Below, one piece after another: positions 43,048 to 50,652 of a DNA stretch of 64,000 nucleotides. The notes beneath the pieces are model-generated. The model was not told the origin of the DNA. It worked only from the letters and a program-made list of their open reading frames with translations, and did no database searches. The stretch is from contig CANNHN010000005.1 in the NCBI GenBank assembly GCA_947504725.1, positions 101,704-165,703 on the forward strand, in the 5' to 3' direction. The DNA is from Bacteroidota bacterium (GTDB lineage: Bacteria > Bacteroidota > Bacteroidia > 2-12-FULL-35-15). Position numbers and translations under genes: made by a program. Each line of letters opens with the position of its first letter. The stretch's first letter is position 1.

Positions 43048-43587
43048 CTAACTTTTATAATAATTTGATAATTCTTTCTGTAAATTCTGTTTTGCCCTAA
43101 ACAAAAGGGATTCCACGGAGGAAACACTCAGTTGCATCACCTCCGAAATCTCAGCATAACTCAATCCTTCCACCTTGGATAAGATAAATGCGGTTTTTTG
43201 ATTTTCTGGAAGTGAATGAATCGCTTTAAATAAAATGGCTGAGTTTTCCTTTTGTTCCAGAGCAACTCCAGGATGATAAAAGTCTGGTGAGTCATGACGC
43301 AATTCTCCAGCATCATTAAACAAACTGCTCATAAAAGCAAATCGTTTTTTGCGATTCTTACTTTTAATAAAATCCAATGATTTGTTGATGGAGATGCGGT
43401 AAATCCAAGTACTTAAACTGGATTTTCCTTCAAAAGTGTTGATGGAACGATGCACTTCTACAAATACATCCTGCGTTACTTCTTCAGCATCTTCATGATT
43501 CTGCAAATAGGAGATAACTGTATTAAAAACTTTGTTTTTATACGTCTCATAAATTTCCTGAAATGAAGGAAGATTATTTGTTTGCAT
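43048..43587 (-). CDS. ECF-type RNA polymerase sigma factor
   Basis: A 179-residue sigma-70 family protein with regions 2 and 4 only. Region 2 (about 9-75) includes VISYLQNHEDAEEVTQDVFVEVH and STWIYRISINKSLD. Region 4 (about 122-172) includes LPENQKTAFILSKVEGLSYAEI and SVSSVESLLFRAKQNLQK. It directs transcription of a dedicated regulon. Its own promoter looks housekeeping (TATATTFG-like box is TATATTTG, 43600-43593, 6 bp before the ATG, suggesting a leaderless mRNA). Three ECF-type promoters sit downstream in front of the anti-sigma, CotH and YHYH genes. Confidence 0.9.
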   Translation of the reverse strand: MQTNNLPSFQEIYETYKNKVFNTVISYLQNHEDAEEVTQDVFVEVHRSINTFEGKSSLSTWIYRISINKSLDFIKSKNRKKRFAFMSSLFNDAGELRHDSPDFYHPGVALEQKENSAILFKAIHSLPENQKTAFILSKVEGLSYAEISEVMQLSVSSVESLLFRAKQNLQKELSNYYKS

Positions 43588-43592
43588 TAAAA

Positions 43593-43600
43593 CAAATATA
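43593..43600 (-). promoter_or_regulatory. Housekeeping -7 box before the ECF sigma gene
   Basis: TATATTTG on the minus strand matches TAnnTTTG. It ends 5 bp before the ATG, so the transcript would be nearly leaderless. No convincing -33 TTTG was found. Confidence 0.4.
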
Positions 43601-43631
43601 TAAATTTTGGAGAGTCATGCGAATATCGATT

Positions 43632-44060
43632 TTAGTTATCCATCCAACAATCTTCTTCTTGCAGTTTTTTGAAAACGAAATATTTGTTTCGCCCACTTGT
43701 GAATGTATATATCGTTGCGATAACCCCAGGTATAAATAGAAAGAGTTCACCACTTTCCGTAAATTCAAATATATGTGTTAAAAATACTGCAAAAAGAAAA
43801 AGAAAAAATATTATATAAGTATAAGGTGTAGCGGAAAATTGATAAGTGATTATTTTTCCTTTTTTAACTTCAATTTCAGTTTCACCTGACCGATAACCTT
43901 GTTTAGCTTTTATAATATACTTGCCTGGAGTTAATTCTAGCTCTTGTCTGTTTTCTTTAATTGTATTGATAATAAATTCATTGTTGACATAAATTCCCAC
44001 ACTATAGCTAGATTCTGAAAATCGTTTTTTCCTTTCTATTATTATTTTTTCCTTATTCAT
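43632..44060 (-). CDS. Membrane protein with PEGA-like N-terminal domain
   Basis: A 142-residue protein. Residues about 15-75 (YSVGIYVNNEFIINTIKE, ELTPGKYIIKAKQGYRSGE, EIEVKKGK) look like a PEGA-type beta domain, which normally decorates the cell surface. Two hydrophobic helices (about 80-125) and a short polar tail follow. There is no signal peptide, so topology is uncertain. Its ATG is 7 bp downstream of the HEPN-like gene stop, and the two may be one unit. Function unknown. Confidence 0.6.
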   Translation of the reverse strand: MNKEKIIIERKKRFSESSYSVGIYVNNEFIINTIKENRQELELTPGKYIIKAKQGYRSGETEIEVKKGKIITYQFSATPYTYIIFFLFLFAVFLTHIFEFTESGELFLFIPGVIATIYTFTSGRNKYFVFKKLQEEDCWMDN

Positions 44061-44067
44061 TTAACTT

Positions 44068-44583
44068 TTAGACGTCTATAAACGCTTTATATATTTTATC
44101 GTTAGGGTTAGTAAATTCGTTTTGTTCAATACGTCTAATAACTTCTTCGCAAGCAGATTTGAAGTCATCATAAAGGTCCTCACAGCAAATGACCAGTCGA
44201 CCATTTTGATTTACATTTTTGTGTCTCCATCCTCTTTCACTCGCTTCTTTTCTAAATGTAAGTTCAATTTTTCCCTTTGGTTTAAATGCATGAGCCATTC
44301 CATTTCTGAGGTTGTAGGCAAAATTAAATTCAGGACTTATAAAAGGTTCATATGACTTCATTAAGTCAATAACTGCTGCCTGGATGTTTTCTTTTCCTTT
44401 TTGGGGAGTATCCCAATTGGGATTTTGGCTGCATTGTATGCATTTTCCAAGAAACTCAATTCCAATACCAATTAATCCAAATCCTATATAATAATATCCC
44501 ATTGAAATAATCTGTCCTAGATTTTCAATATAAATTTTGTGAATAAAATCTTTAGGAAATAGTTTGTCGTCTAATTGTTTCAT
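44068..44583 (-). CDS. Uncharacterised protein with HEPN-like RNGMAH motif
   Basis: A 171-residue protein from the ATG at 44583 (MKQLDDKLFP). The frame is open to an ATG at 44625, but that would overlap the WD40 gene. It is predicted mainly helical, with a hydrophobic helix (YYYIGFGLIGIGIEFLG), a CxxC (KCIQCSQ) and AYNLRNGMAHAFKPKG. The R-x4-H spacing matches the active motif of HEPN RNases and is common in abortive-infection proteins, but the rest is too divergent to call a nuclease. It is next to a PEGA-like membrane protein gene. Function unknown. Confidence 0.6.
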   Translation of the reverse strand: MKQLDDKLFPKDFIHKIYIENLGQIISMGYYYIGFGLIGIGIEFLGKCIQCSQNPNWDTPQKGKENIQAAVIDLMKSYEPFISPEFNFAYNLRNGMAHAFKPKGKIELTFRKEASERGWRHKNVNQNGRLVICCEDLYDDFKSACEEVIRRIEQNEFTNPNDKIYKAFIDV

Positions 44584-44609
44584 TGCTACTTGTTTGTTAA
44601 ATACATAAT

Positions 44610-45512
44610 CTATTTTACCTCCCAAACCATCACGGCCCTATCATCACCCGTAGAAACAAGATACTTATCCGTCCACAATAATTTATTTACGGAGTTCACA
44701 TGTCCGTCATAATTTTCTTTGTTAATGCGGACTTGTAATTCAAAGGTTTCGGCATCCCAAATTTTTACGGTTTTGTCTCTGCTGGCTGTTGCAAATAATT
44801 TTGCATCGGGAGAAAATACAATATCGTAAATGGCGTAATTGTGAGCAGGAATGCTTTTGATAAGTGTATAGCTTTTTGCATCCCAAATGTTTAAGTGGGC
44901 ATCTCTTCCTCCTGTTAAAATCAAATTTCCATCAGGAGAATAGCAAATGATATTGGCAGAAAGTGTATGAGCGACAAACGTTTTCTTTTCTTCTAAAGTG
45001 GTTAAATCAAAAATACGGATGTTGCAATCACCACTTGCTAATGCTATTTCGTTGTTGTGATAATTGAATGCTATGCTTCTGACTTTTTCTGCGCAAAGCT
45101 TTTTTATTTTAATTAAAGAAAGTGTTTCTAAAGAACAGATAGCGAAATTCCCATCGCCACCAGCAGAATAAAAACAATTTGTTTGGGCAGAATATTTTAA
45201 ATCAAAAATGGAAGAAGTATGGTGTTGTAATATTTTCAATTCTGTTTTCTTTTCTAAATCTAAAACATGAATACTTCCTGCAGATGTTCCAACCAATAAA
45301 ATTTGTTTTTCTGGAATATGGCAGATCGCATATACAATGGATGGAAATTGAGCAGCAAACTTTTCGGGTTGCAAGGTATCCAAGTTCCAAAGTGCAAGAA
45401 ACTTATCGCTGCTGCCAGAGAAAAAATGTGAGGACGATGCACCTTGTTCCAGAGCATAAACTGCTCCGCTGTGTCCAGTTAAAGTACCTACTTTTTTGAC
45501 CTCAAGTTTCAT
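44610..45512 (-). CDS. WD40-repeat protein
   Basis: A 300-residue protein made of about seven WD40 blades (for example HTLSANIICYSPDGNLIL, LNIWDAKSYTLIKSIPAH, FATASRDKTVKIWDAET, VMVWEVK at the end), enough for one complete propeller. It has no signal peptide and no fused domain, so it is a cytosolic scaffold of unknown partner. Stand-alone WD40 proteins of this size are frequent in Bacteroidota. It follows the chitinase gene by 109 bp that carry an ATCTGTG palindrome. Confidence 0.88.
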   Translation of the reverse strand: MKLEVKKVGTLTGHSGAVYALEQGASSSHFFSGSSDKFLALWNLDTLQPEKFAAQFPSIVYAICHIPEKQILLVGTSAGSIHVLDLEKKTELKILQHHTSSIFDLKYSAQTNCFYSAGGDGNFAICSLETLSLIKIKKLCAEKVRSIAFNYHNNEIALASGDCNIRIFDLTTLEEKKTFVAHTLSANIICYSPDGNLILTGGRDAHLNIWDAKSYTLIKSIPAHNYAIYDIVFSPDAKLFATASRDKTVKIWDAETFELQVRINKENYDGHVNSVNKLLWTDKYLVSTGDDRAVMVWEVK

Positions 45513-45547
45513 AGTGCTAAATTAAGCATTATCCTTCGAGGTTTTTT

Positions 45548-45623
45548 ACCACAGATTACACAGATTTGCACAGAATTTTTTAATTACTTCTCTTATCTGT
45601 GATTATCTGTGTAATCTGTGGTT
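45548..45623. repeat. ATCTGTG-family palindrome, copy 3
   Basis: ACCACAGATTACACAGATTT faces ATCTGTGTAATCTGTGGT. It ends directly at the chitinase stop codon (45622-45624) on the minus strand. Confidence 0.9.
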
Positions 45624-47106
45624 ATTGTTTTATTATTTTTTGATGTTGGATATTGCTTCCAGAGTGAATTTGTAGAAAATAAATTCCTTTGGCAAATTCT
45701 TGCATATTGATTTTGTTTTCTCCTTCTAGCATTTTTTGTTGAAGAATGATTGAGCCTTTCACATCACTTATCGTAAATACTCCTTCGGTTTTGTCTTTTA
45801 CTGTAACAAACAATTGTCCGATTGTCGGATTCGGATAAACAGCATAGAAAGTATTATTTTCTTCGGGTGATGCGATGTTGGTTGTTAAACAAAACACTTG
45901 GTTCAATGTATCAACCAAAGGTGTTCCAGCTATAATTCCTGAACCAGGAGCCGTTTCCATATAATCACCCGTGATTTCCCAAATGATGGCACCACGAGCA
46001 TTGTTGTTTAAAATGTATTGTGCTTTATGTCCAACAGATAATTTATTATCGTAAGAAACAAATGTGCCCGGAGCTGTACCAGTTGGTTTGCCAAATAAGT
46101 AAGGAACTTTAGCTGTGTTGTCCCAAAATTGATTGAATTGAGACATATTCGCTTCTACATTATAATATAGTGGAGAACCATCATCGGCAAAAAATAAAGT
46201 GGTGTTTGCAGTGCAACTTGTACTTGCGTGTAAAGCGGTTGCACCTGTTTGTGAACGTCCGTAAAATCCAACTCCTAAATTTATTTTTGAAGCAGGAACT
46301 CCGTAAGTAGCAGTTAGTAAATTGAAAGCACTGTTCAAATTAAAAGAAGGATCACCGCTGGTTGGCGCAAACAAAGGTGAATTGTGGTTTGCCAAACAAT
46401 CCCAGGTTCCGAAAAAGTCATATGTCATTAAATTTATCATATCTAAAATCGGAGTGACATTTGTCCATTCAATATCGTTTGCATAAGTTGCGCTCGCTCC
46501 GAAACATGCTGAAAGTTTATATGATTTACCATTTCGAATTCCTAAAGCTGTGATAGAATCACGAATTTCTTGCATAAAAATGGTGAAATTTACTTTGTCG
46601 GCCGGACCGCCAGAATGTGTTACATAACCAGGATATTCCCAATCAATGTCAATTCCATCAAAATTGTAAAAATCCAACAAGCGATTACACTCCGCTGCAA
46701 ATGTTGCACGCTTTGTAGCATTGGCAGCAATCCCCGGAAAATTATCCGACAACGTCCAACCACCAATTGAAACCATTACATCGGTTCCAGCATTGTGCGC
46801 TAAATCAATTACAGAAGTATTAGGATAGTATGATGTCGGTGTAGTGGACCAATTGATTTGCCCCTGCAATAAATTTTCATCTGCCCAAGCATCGGTACTG
46901 GAAATTAAGCCTGATGTTTCGGGTTTAAAAAAGCAATAATTGATAACGGAGTATTTTGAATAGGCAATGGTAGTTGGTTTTACCAATTGACCTCTGTCGT
47001 ACCATTGCCAGTTTGGATAATAACCAATAATTTCTTTGCAAGGTTGTGCTTTTAAGATAGTGCTTAGAATTAACGATGTGAAAAGTAAAAAGTGAATTTT
47101 TTTCAT
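45622..47106 (-). CDS. Secreted GH18 chitinase with T9SS type A sorting domain
   Basis: A 494-residue protein with a signal peptide (about 1-20) and a GH18 catalytic barrel (about 22-390). The catalytic DxxDxDxE box is in FDGIDIDWEYPG, preceded by the SxGG strand VMVSIGGWTLS and followed by MINLMTYDFFG and GARGAIIWEITGDY. The C-terminal sorting domain (AVYPNPTIGQLFVTV ... HQKIIKQ) directs T9SS secretion. It would hydrolyse chitin or related N-acetylglucosamine polymers outside the cell. No chitin-binding module is present. Confidence 0.95.
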   Translation of the reverse strand: MKKIHFLLFTSLILSTILKAQPCKEIIGYYPNWQWYDRGQLVKPTTIAYSKYSVINYCFFKPETSGLISSTDAWADENLLQGQINWSTTPTSYYPNTSVIDLAHNAGTDVMVSIGGWTLSDNFPGIAANATKRATFAAECNRLLDFYNFDGIDIDWEYPGYVTHSGGPADKVNFTIFMQEIRDSITALGIRNGKSYKLSACFGASATYANDIEWTNVTPILDMINLMTYDFFGTWDCLANHNSPLFAPTSGDPSFNLNSAFNLLTATYGVPASKINLGVGFYGRSQTGATALHASTSCTANTTLFFADDGSPLYYNVEANMSQFNQFWDNTAKVPYLFGKPTGTAPGTFVSYDNKLSVGHKAQYILNNNARGAIIWEITGDYMETAPGSGIIAGTPLVDTLNQVFCLTTNIASPEENNTFYAVYPNPTIGQLFVTVKDKTEGVFTISDVKGSIILQQKMLEGENKINMQEFAKGIYFLQIHSGSNIQHQKIIKQ

Positions 47107-47128
47107 GATAAAAGGTATGTTTGGGTGC

Positions 47129-47159
47129 CAAATGTACGCTCACCCTTTTGTAATTCAAT
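47129..47159 (-). promoter_or_regulatory. Bacteroidota-type promoter for the chitinase gene
   Basis: On the minus strand ATTG (47159-47156), a 19-nt spacer and TACATTTG (47136-47129), 22 bp before the ATG at 47106. Confidence 0.65.
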
Positions 47160-47341
47160 TTCAATTTTGCTGAGATTGTTATCAATCGAGTTTGTAAAAT
47201 GATTTTTATTTGATTGGTAATCAGAGGTTTGTGAAGCTCTTCAATTATACATCGGATGGCTTTATGATCACCAATATTTTTAGTTCATTGCTCCAACTTT
47301 TTAAGTTGAAAGAAATTGTCATCTTGTCAGAAAAAGCCTGC

Positions 47342-47356
47342 TGGCATGTAGATTGA
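47342..47356 (+). promoter_or_regulatory. Sigma-54-like -24/-12 element upstream of htpG
   Basis: TGGCAT at 47342-47347, five bases, then TTGA at 47353-47356. It has the same spacing and the same TTGA as the dnaK element. It lies 139 bp before the htpG ATG because an interspersed palindrome occupies 47365-47452. The rest of the 389-bp divergent gap (47107-47495) shows no gene or RNA. Confidence 0.4.
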
Positions 47357-47364
47357 CTAATTGT

Positions 47365-47452
47365 GTCATCTCGACCGAAGTGGATAGATCTTTCATAAAT
47401 TAGCACTAAACTTAAAACATGCAAGATGTCTCCACTTCGGTCGACAGGACAT
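47365..47452. repeat. Interspersed palindrome (CGACCGAAGTGGA family)
   Basis: GTCATCTCGACCGAAGTGGA at the left is mirrored by TCCACTTCGGTCGACAGGAC at the right, with AT-rich sequence between. It sits in the presumed 5' leader of htpG. Confidence 0.88.
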
Positions 47453-47495
47453 TCTAAGAAACATACTATTAACCTTTAACTAATAACCAACAACC

Positions 47496-49355
47496 ATGTC
47501 AACAGGAAAGATTAACGTACAGACCGAAAACATTTTCCCAATCATTAAAAAATTCCTTTACAGCGATCACGAAATATTTTTACGTGAGTTGGTTTCCAAT
47601 GCTGTAGATGCAACTCAAAAATTAAAAACATTAACAGCAATAGGTGAAGCCAAAGGTGATTTGGGTGATATCAAAGTAGAAGTAATCATCAACAAAGAAG
47701 TAAAAACCTTGACCATTCGTGATAAAGGAATTGGAATGACGGCTGAGGAAATTGAGAAGTATATTACACAAATTGCTTTCAGCGGTGCGGAGGAGTTTGT
47801 AAATAAGTACAAAGACAAAACACCGGAAACAAATGCAATCATTGGCCATTTCGGATTGGGTTTCTACTCCGGATTTATGGTAGCTAAGAAAATTGAAATC
47901 TTCTCGTTATCTCACAAAGAAGGTTCAAAAGCGGTGCGTTGGGAATGTGATGGTAGTCCTGAATACACCTTGGTTGATTCCGATAAAACAACAAGAGGAA
48001 CAGATATTGTTTTACACATTGCGGAAGATTCAGAAGAGTTTTTAGAACAAGAAAGAATTGATCATCTATTACAAAAATATTGTAAATTTTTACCAGTAGA
48101 AATTAAATTCGGCACAAAAAAAGAAGGTGAGAAAGATAAGGAAGTAGAAGTTGACAATGTGATTAATAATCCGTCTCCGGCATGGACAAAAAAGCCAGCA
48201 GACTTAAATGATGAGGATTACAAAGCGTTCTATCGTGAATTGTATCCGATGAATTTTGAAGATCCCTTGTTTCATATTCATTTAAATGTGGATTATCCTT
48301 TTAACTTGACAGGAATTTTATATTTCCCTCGAATCAAAAAATCGTTCGAAATACAAAAAGATAAAATTCAATTATACAGCAATCAAGTATTCGTTACCGA
48401 TTCAGTAGAAAACATTGTTCCTGATTTCTTGTCCTTGTTACAAGGTGTTATTGATTCTCCAGACATTCCGTTGAATGTGAGTCGTAGCTACTTACAAAGC
48501 GATAGCAATGTTAAAAAGATAGCTGCTCATATTACGAAAAAGGTAGCTGATAAATTGGAGGAAATTTTCAAAAAAGACCGTGCAGATTTTGAAAGTAAGT
48601 GGGAAGACATAAAAGTATTTGTTCAATACGGAATGTTATCGGAAGAAAAATTTTATGAAAAAGCACAAAAGTTTGCTCTTCTGAAAAATACAGAAGGTGT
48701 TTATTCCACCTTGGAAGAATATGCTGAGAAAGTAAAAGTGGCTCAAACCGATAAAGATAATCGCGTTATTTATTTGTACACCACAAACATTGAAGAACAA
48801 CACAGCTTTATCGAAACAGCAAAAGAACGTGGTTATGATGTAATTGTATTTGATAGTCCTATTGATTCACATTACATCAATCAGCTAGAACAAAAATTAG
48901 GAAACACTTCTTTTGTAAGAGTGGATGCAGATGTAATTGATAAGATCATTAAGAAAGAAGAATCTCAGCCAAGCAAACTTACAGAAGAAGAACAAAACAC
49001 CTTGAAGCCAATAGTGGAAGAAACAGTTCCTAAAGAAAAATTCACGGTAGTATTTGAAAGTCTGAGTGAAAAGGACGCTCCAATGCTCATTACGAAGCCG
49101 GAGTTTATGAGAAGAATGAAGGATATGAGTGCAATGGGAGGTGGAATGGCGTTTTATGGTTCCATGCCTGAAATGCACAATTTGGTAGTGAACTCAAATC
49201 ATCCTTTGATATCTAAAATATTGAATGAGAAGGACTTAGATAAGAAAAAGCAACTGACAAAGCAGACTGCTGATTTGGCAATGTTGTCGCAAGGGCTATT
49301 AAAAGGTGAGGAATTGACCAAATTCATAAAGAGAAGTGTTGATTTAATTGACTAA
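47496..49355 (+). CDS. htpG: Molecular chaperone HtpG (Hsp90)
   Basis: A 619-residue Hsp90. The GHKL ATPase motifs are FLRELVSNAVDA, IRDKGIGMTAEEI and GHFGLGFYSGFMVA. The middle domain contains FPRIKKSFE and the conserved IVPDFLSLLQGVIDSPDIPLNVSRSYLQ, with the catalytic-loop Arg in NVSRSYLQ. The dimerisation end is somewhat divergent. It is a single-gene unit with a long divergent upstream region. A sigma-54-like element like that of dnaK suggests shared stress control (inference). Confidence 0.97.
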   Translation: MSTGKINVQTENIFPIIKKFLYSDHEIFLRELVSNAVDATQKLKTLTAIGEAKGDLGDIKVEVIINKEVKTLTIRDKGIGMTAEEIEKYITQIAFSGAEEFVNKYKDKTPETNAIIGHFGLGFYSGFMVAKKIEIFSLSHKEGSKAVRWECDGSPEYTLVDSDKTTRGTDIVLHIAEDSEEFLEQERIDHLLQKYCKFLPVEIKFGTKKEGEKDKEVEVDNVINNPSPAWTKKPADLNDEDYKAFYRELYPMNFEDPLFHIHLNVDYPFNLTGILYFPRIKKSFEIQKDKIQLYSNQVFVTDSVENIVPDFLSLLQGVIDSPDIPLNVSRSYLQSDSNVKKIAAHITKKVADKLEEIFKKDRADFESKWEDIKVFVQYGMLSEEKFYEKAQKFALLKNTEGVYSTLEEYAEKVKVAQTDKDNRVIYLYTTNIEEQHSFIETAKERGYDVIVFDSPIDSHYINQLEQKLGNTSFVRVDADVIDKIIKKEESQPSKLTEEEQNTLKPIVEETVPKEKFTVVFESLSEKDAPMLITKPEFMRRMKDMSAMGGGMAFYGSMPEMHNLVVNSNHPLISKILNEKDLDKKKQLTKQTADLAMLSQGLLKGEELTKFIKRSVDLID

Positions 49356-49382
49356 ATTGCCCATTGTAACTCTGAATAGCCC

Positions 49383-49406
49383 GTCATCCTGAGCGGAGTC
49401 GAAGGA
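49383..49406. repeat. Half copy of a GTCATCCTGAGC-type interspersed repeat
   Basis: GTCATCCTGAGCGGAGTCGA at 49383 has no mirrored partner nearby, so it appears to be half of an intergenic palindrome, 28 bp after the htpG stop. Confidence 0.6.
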
Positions 49407-49512
49407 AAGGGAAATAGGAACTATGACAAAATTCGTCAGCTTGTCATTGCCATAACAATGGTATATGCTTTGACAATAGGTGCACATATTAACCAAAACA
49501 AACTAAAAAACA

Positions 49513-50118
49513 ATGAAAAAAGGAACTATCATTTTAGCTGTAATAGGCTTATTTGTATTATTAATTGGATTTAACGGGTGTAGCTCGTACAACTCAATGG
49601 TTACAATGGATGAAGGTGTTACTGCACAATGGCAACAAGTAGAAGTTGCTTATCAGGCTCGTATGGATAAAACAAAAAATCTATTCGAAATTGTACAAAG
49701 TGCTGCAGATTTTGAAAAGACAACGTTGATGGAAGTAATGGAAGCTAGAAGTAAAGCAACCAGTATTCAAATCAATGCTGATAATATCACGCCAGAGAAG
49801 TTAGCAGAGTTTGAAAAAGCTCAAAATGCTTTCGGGTCTTCTTTAGGAAGATTGATGGCAGTAGCTGAAAACTACCCTACTTTACAAAGTGTTGGTGCTT
49901 TTCGTGATTTCCAAGCACAATATGAAGGAATGGAAAACCGTATTTCAACTGAGCGTATGCGTTTCAACGAAGCAGCTCAAAATTTGAATACAACCATTCG
50001 TAAATTCCCAAAAAACATTTGGGCTGGAATGTTTGGATTCCACAAACGTGCTTACTTTGAATCACAAGCAGGTGCAGAAACAGCTCCTGATATTAAGAGC
50101 ATGAGAGATAAAAAATAG
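49513..50118 (+). CDS. lemA: LemA family lipoprotein
   Basis: A 201-residue protein with a lipobox-like GFNGCSS after a hydrophobic N-terminus. The LemA core follows: YNSMVTMDEGVTAQWQQVEVAYQARMDKT, NLFEIVQSAADFE, FGSSLGRLMAVAENYP and ERMRFNEAAQNLNTTIRKFP. LemA proteins form long helical bundles at the membrane, and their role is poorly known. It is followed by two TPM-domain genes, the typical lemA-TPM neighbourhood, though a strong hairpin (50130-50172) lies between. Confidence 0.93.
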   Translation: MKKGTIILAVIGLFVLLIGFNGCSSYNSMVTMDEGVTAQWQQVEVAYQARMDKTKNLFEIVQSAADFEKTTLMEVMEARSKATSIQINADNITPEKLAEFEKAQNAFGSSLGRLMAVAENYPTLQSVGAFRDFQAQYEGMENRISTERMRFNEAAQNLNTTIRKFPKNIWAGMFGFHKRAYFESQAGAETAPDIKSMRDKK

Positions 50119-50129
50119 TTCGTAGTTTT

Positions 50130-50172
50130 TAGTTAGTCGTTCGTAGTATTTACGAATGACTAACTATTTTTT
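50130..50172 (+). terminator. Hairpin with T run between lemA and the first TPM gene
   Basis: A 16-bp stem (TAGTTAGTCGTTCGTA with TACGAATGACTAACTA, one G-T pair), 5-nt loop and T6, starting 12 bp after the lemA stop. It would terminate or attenuate transcription into the TPM genes. Confidence 0.75.
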
Positions 50173-50200
50173 AAATATTAATTCCAAACGACTATATATA

Positions 50201-50638
50201 ATGAGTGCAAAAAATTTCTTTTCATCCGACCAACAAGCAGCCATTAAACAATCCATTGCGAATGCCGAGTTAAATACTTCAGGTGAAATTCGTGTACACA
50301 TTGATGATAAATGTAAAGGTGATGTGTTGGATGCAGCGGCAAACATGTTTCATGAGTTGAAGATGGATAAAACAGAATTACGAAATGGTGTTTTGTTTTA
50401 CTTGGCTGTAACAGATCATAAGTTTGCCATACTTGGTGATAAAGAAATCAATGAAAAAGTTCCTGCAGATTTTTGGGATCATATTAAAGAAGTGATGTTG
50501 TCGCATTTTAAAAAGCAAGAATTTACTGAAGGACTATGCAAAGGAATTGAAATGGCGGGAGAGAAATTGAAAACGAATTTCCCTTTGCTGTCTAATGATA
50601 CCAATGAGCTTACAAACGATGTAAGTTTTGGTAAATAA
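50201..50638 (+). CDS. TPM-domain protein (TLP18.3/Psb32/MOLO-1 family), soluble
   Basis: A 145-residue protein from the ATG at 50201 (MSAKNFFSSDQQAAIK). An ATG at 50156 is inside the terminator hairpin and is not used here. The TPM domain covers NTSGEIRVHIDDKC, TELRNGVLFYLAVTDHKFAILGDKEI and the C-terminal helix LCKGIEMAGEKLKTNFP. No signal peptide or membrane helix is visible. TPM domains are phosphatase-like folds of unclear activity. It is 14 bp before a second TPM gene and forms the lemA-TPM-TPM set. Confidence 0.88.
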   Translation: MSAKNFFSSDQQAAIKQSIANAELNTSGEIRVHIDDKCKGDVLDAAANMFHELKMDKTELRNGVLFYLAVTDHKFAILGDKEINEKVPADFWDHIKEVMLSHFKKQEFTEGLCKGIEMAGEKLKTNFPLLSNDTNELTNDVSFGK

Positions 50639-50652
50639 TTAAATCTACTCGA

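Noticed and set aside
47107-47495. Short gene in the gap between the chitinase and htpG
   Set aside because: No open frame has a plausible composition, and the region is explained by two promoters and one palindrome.
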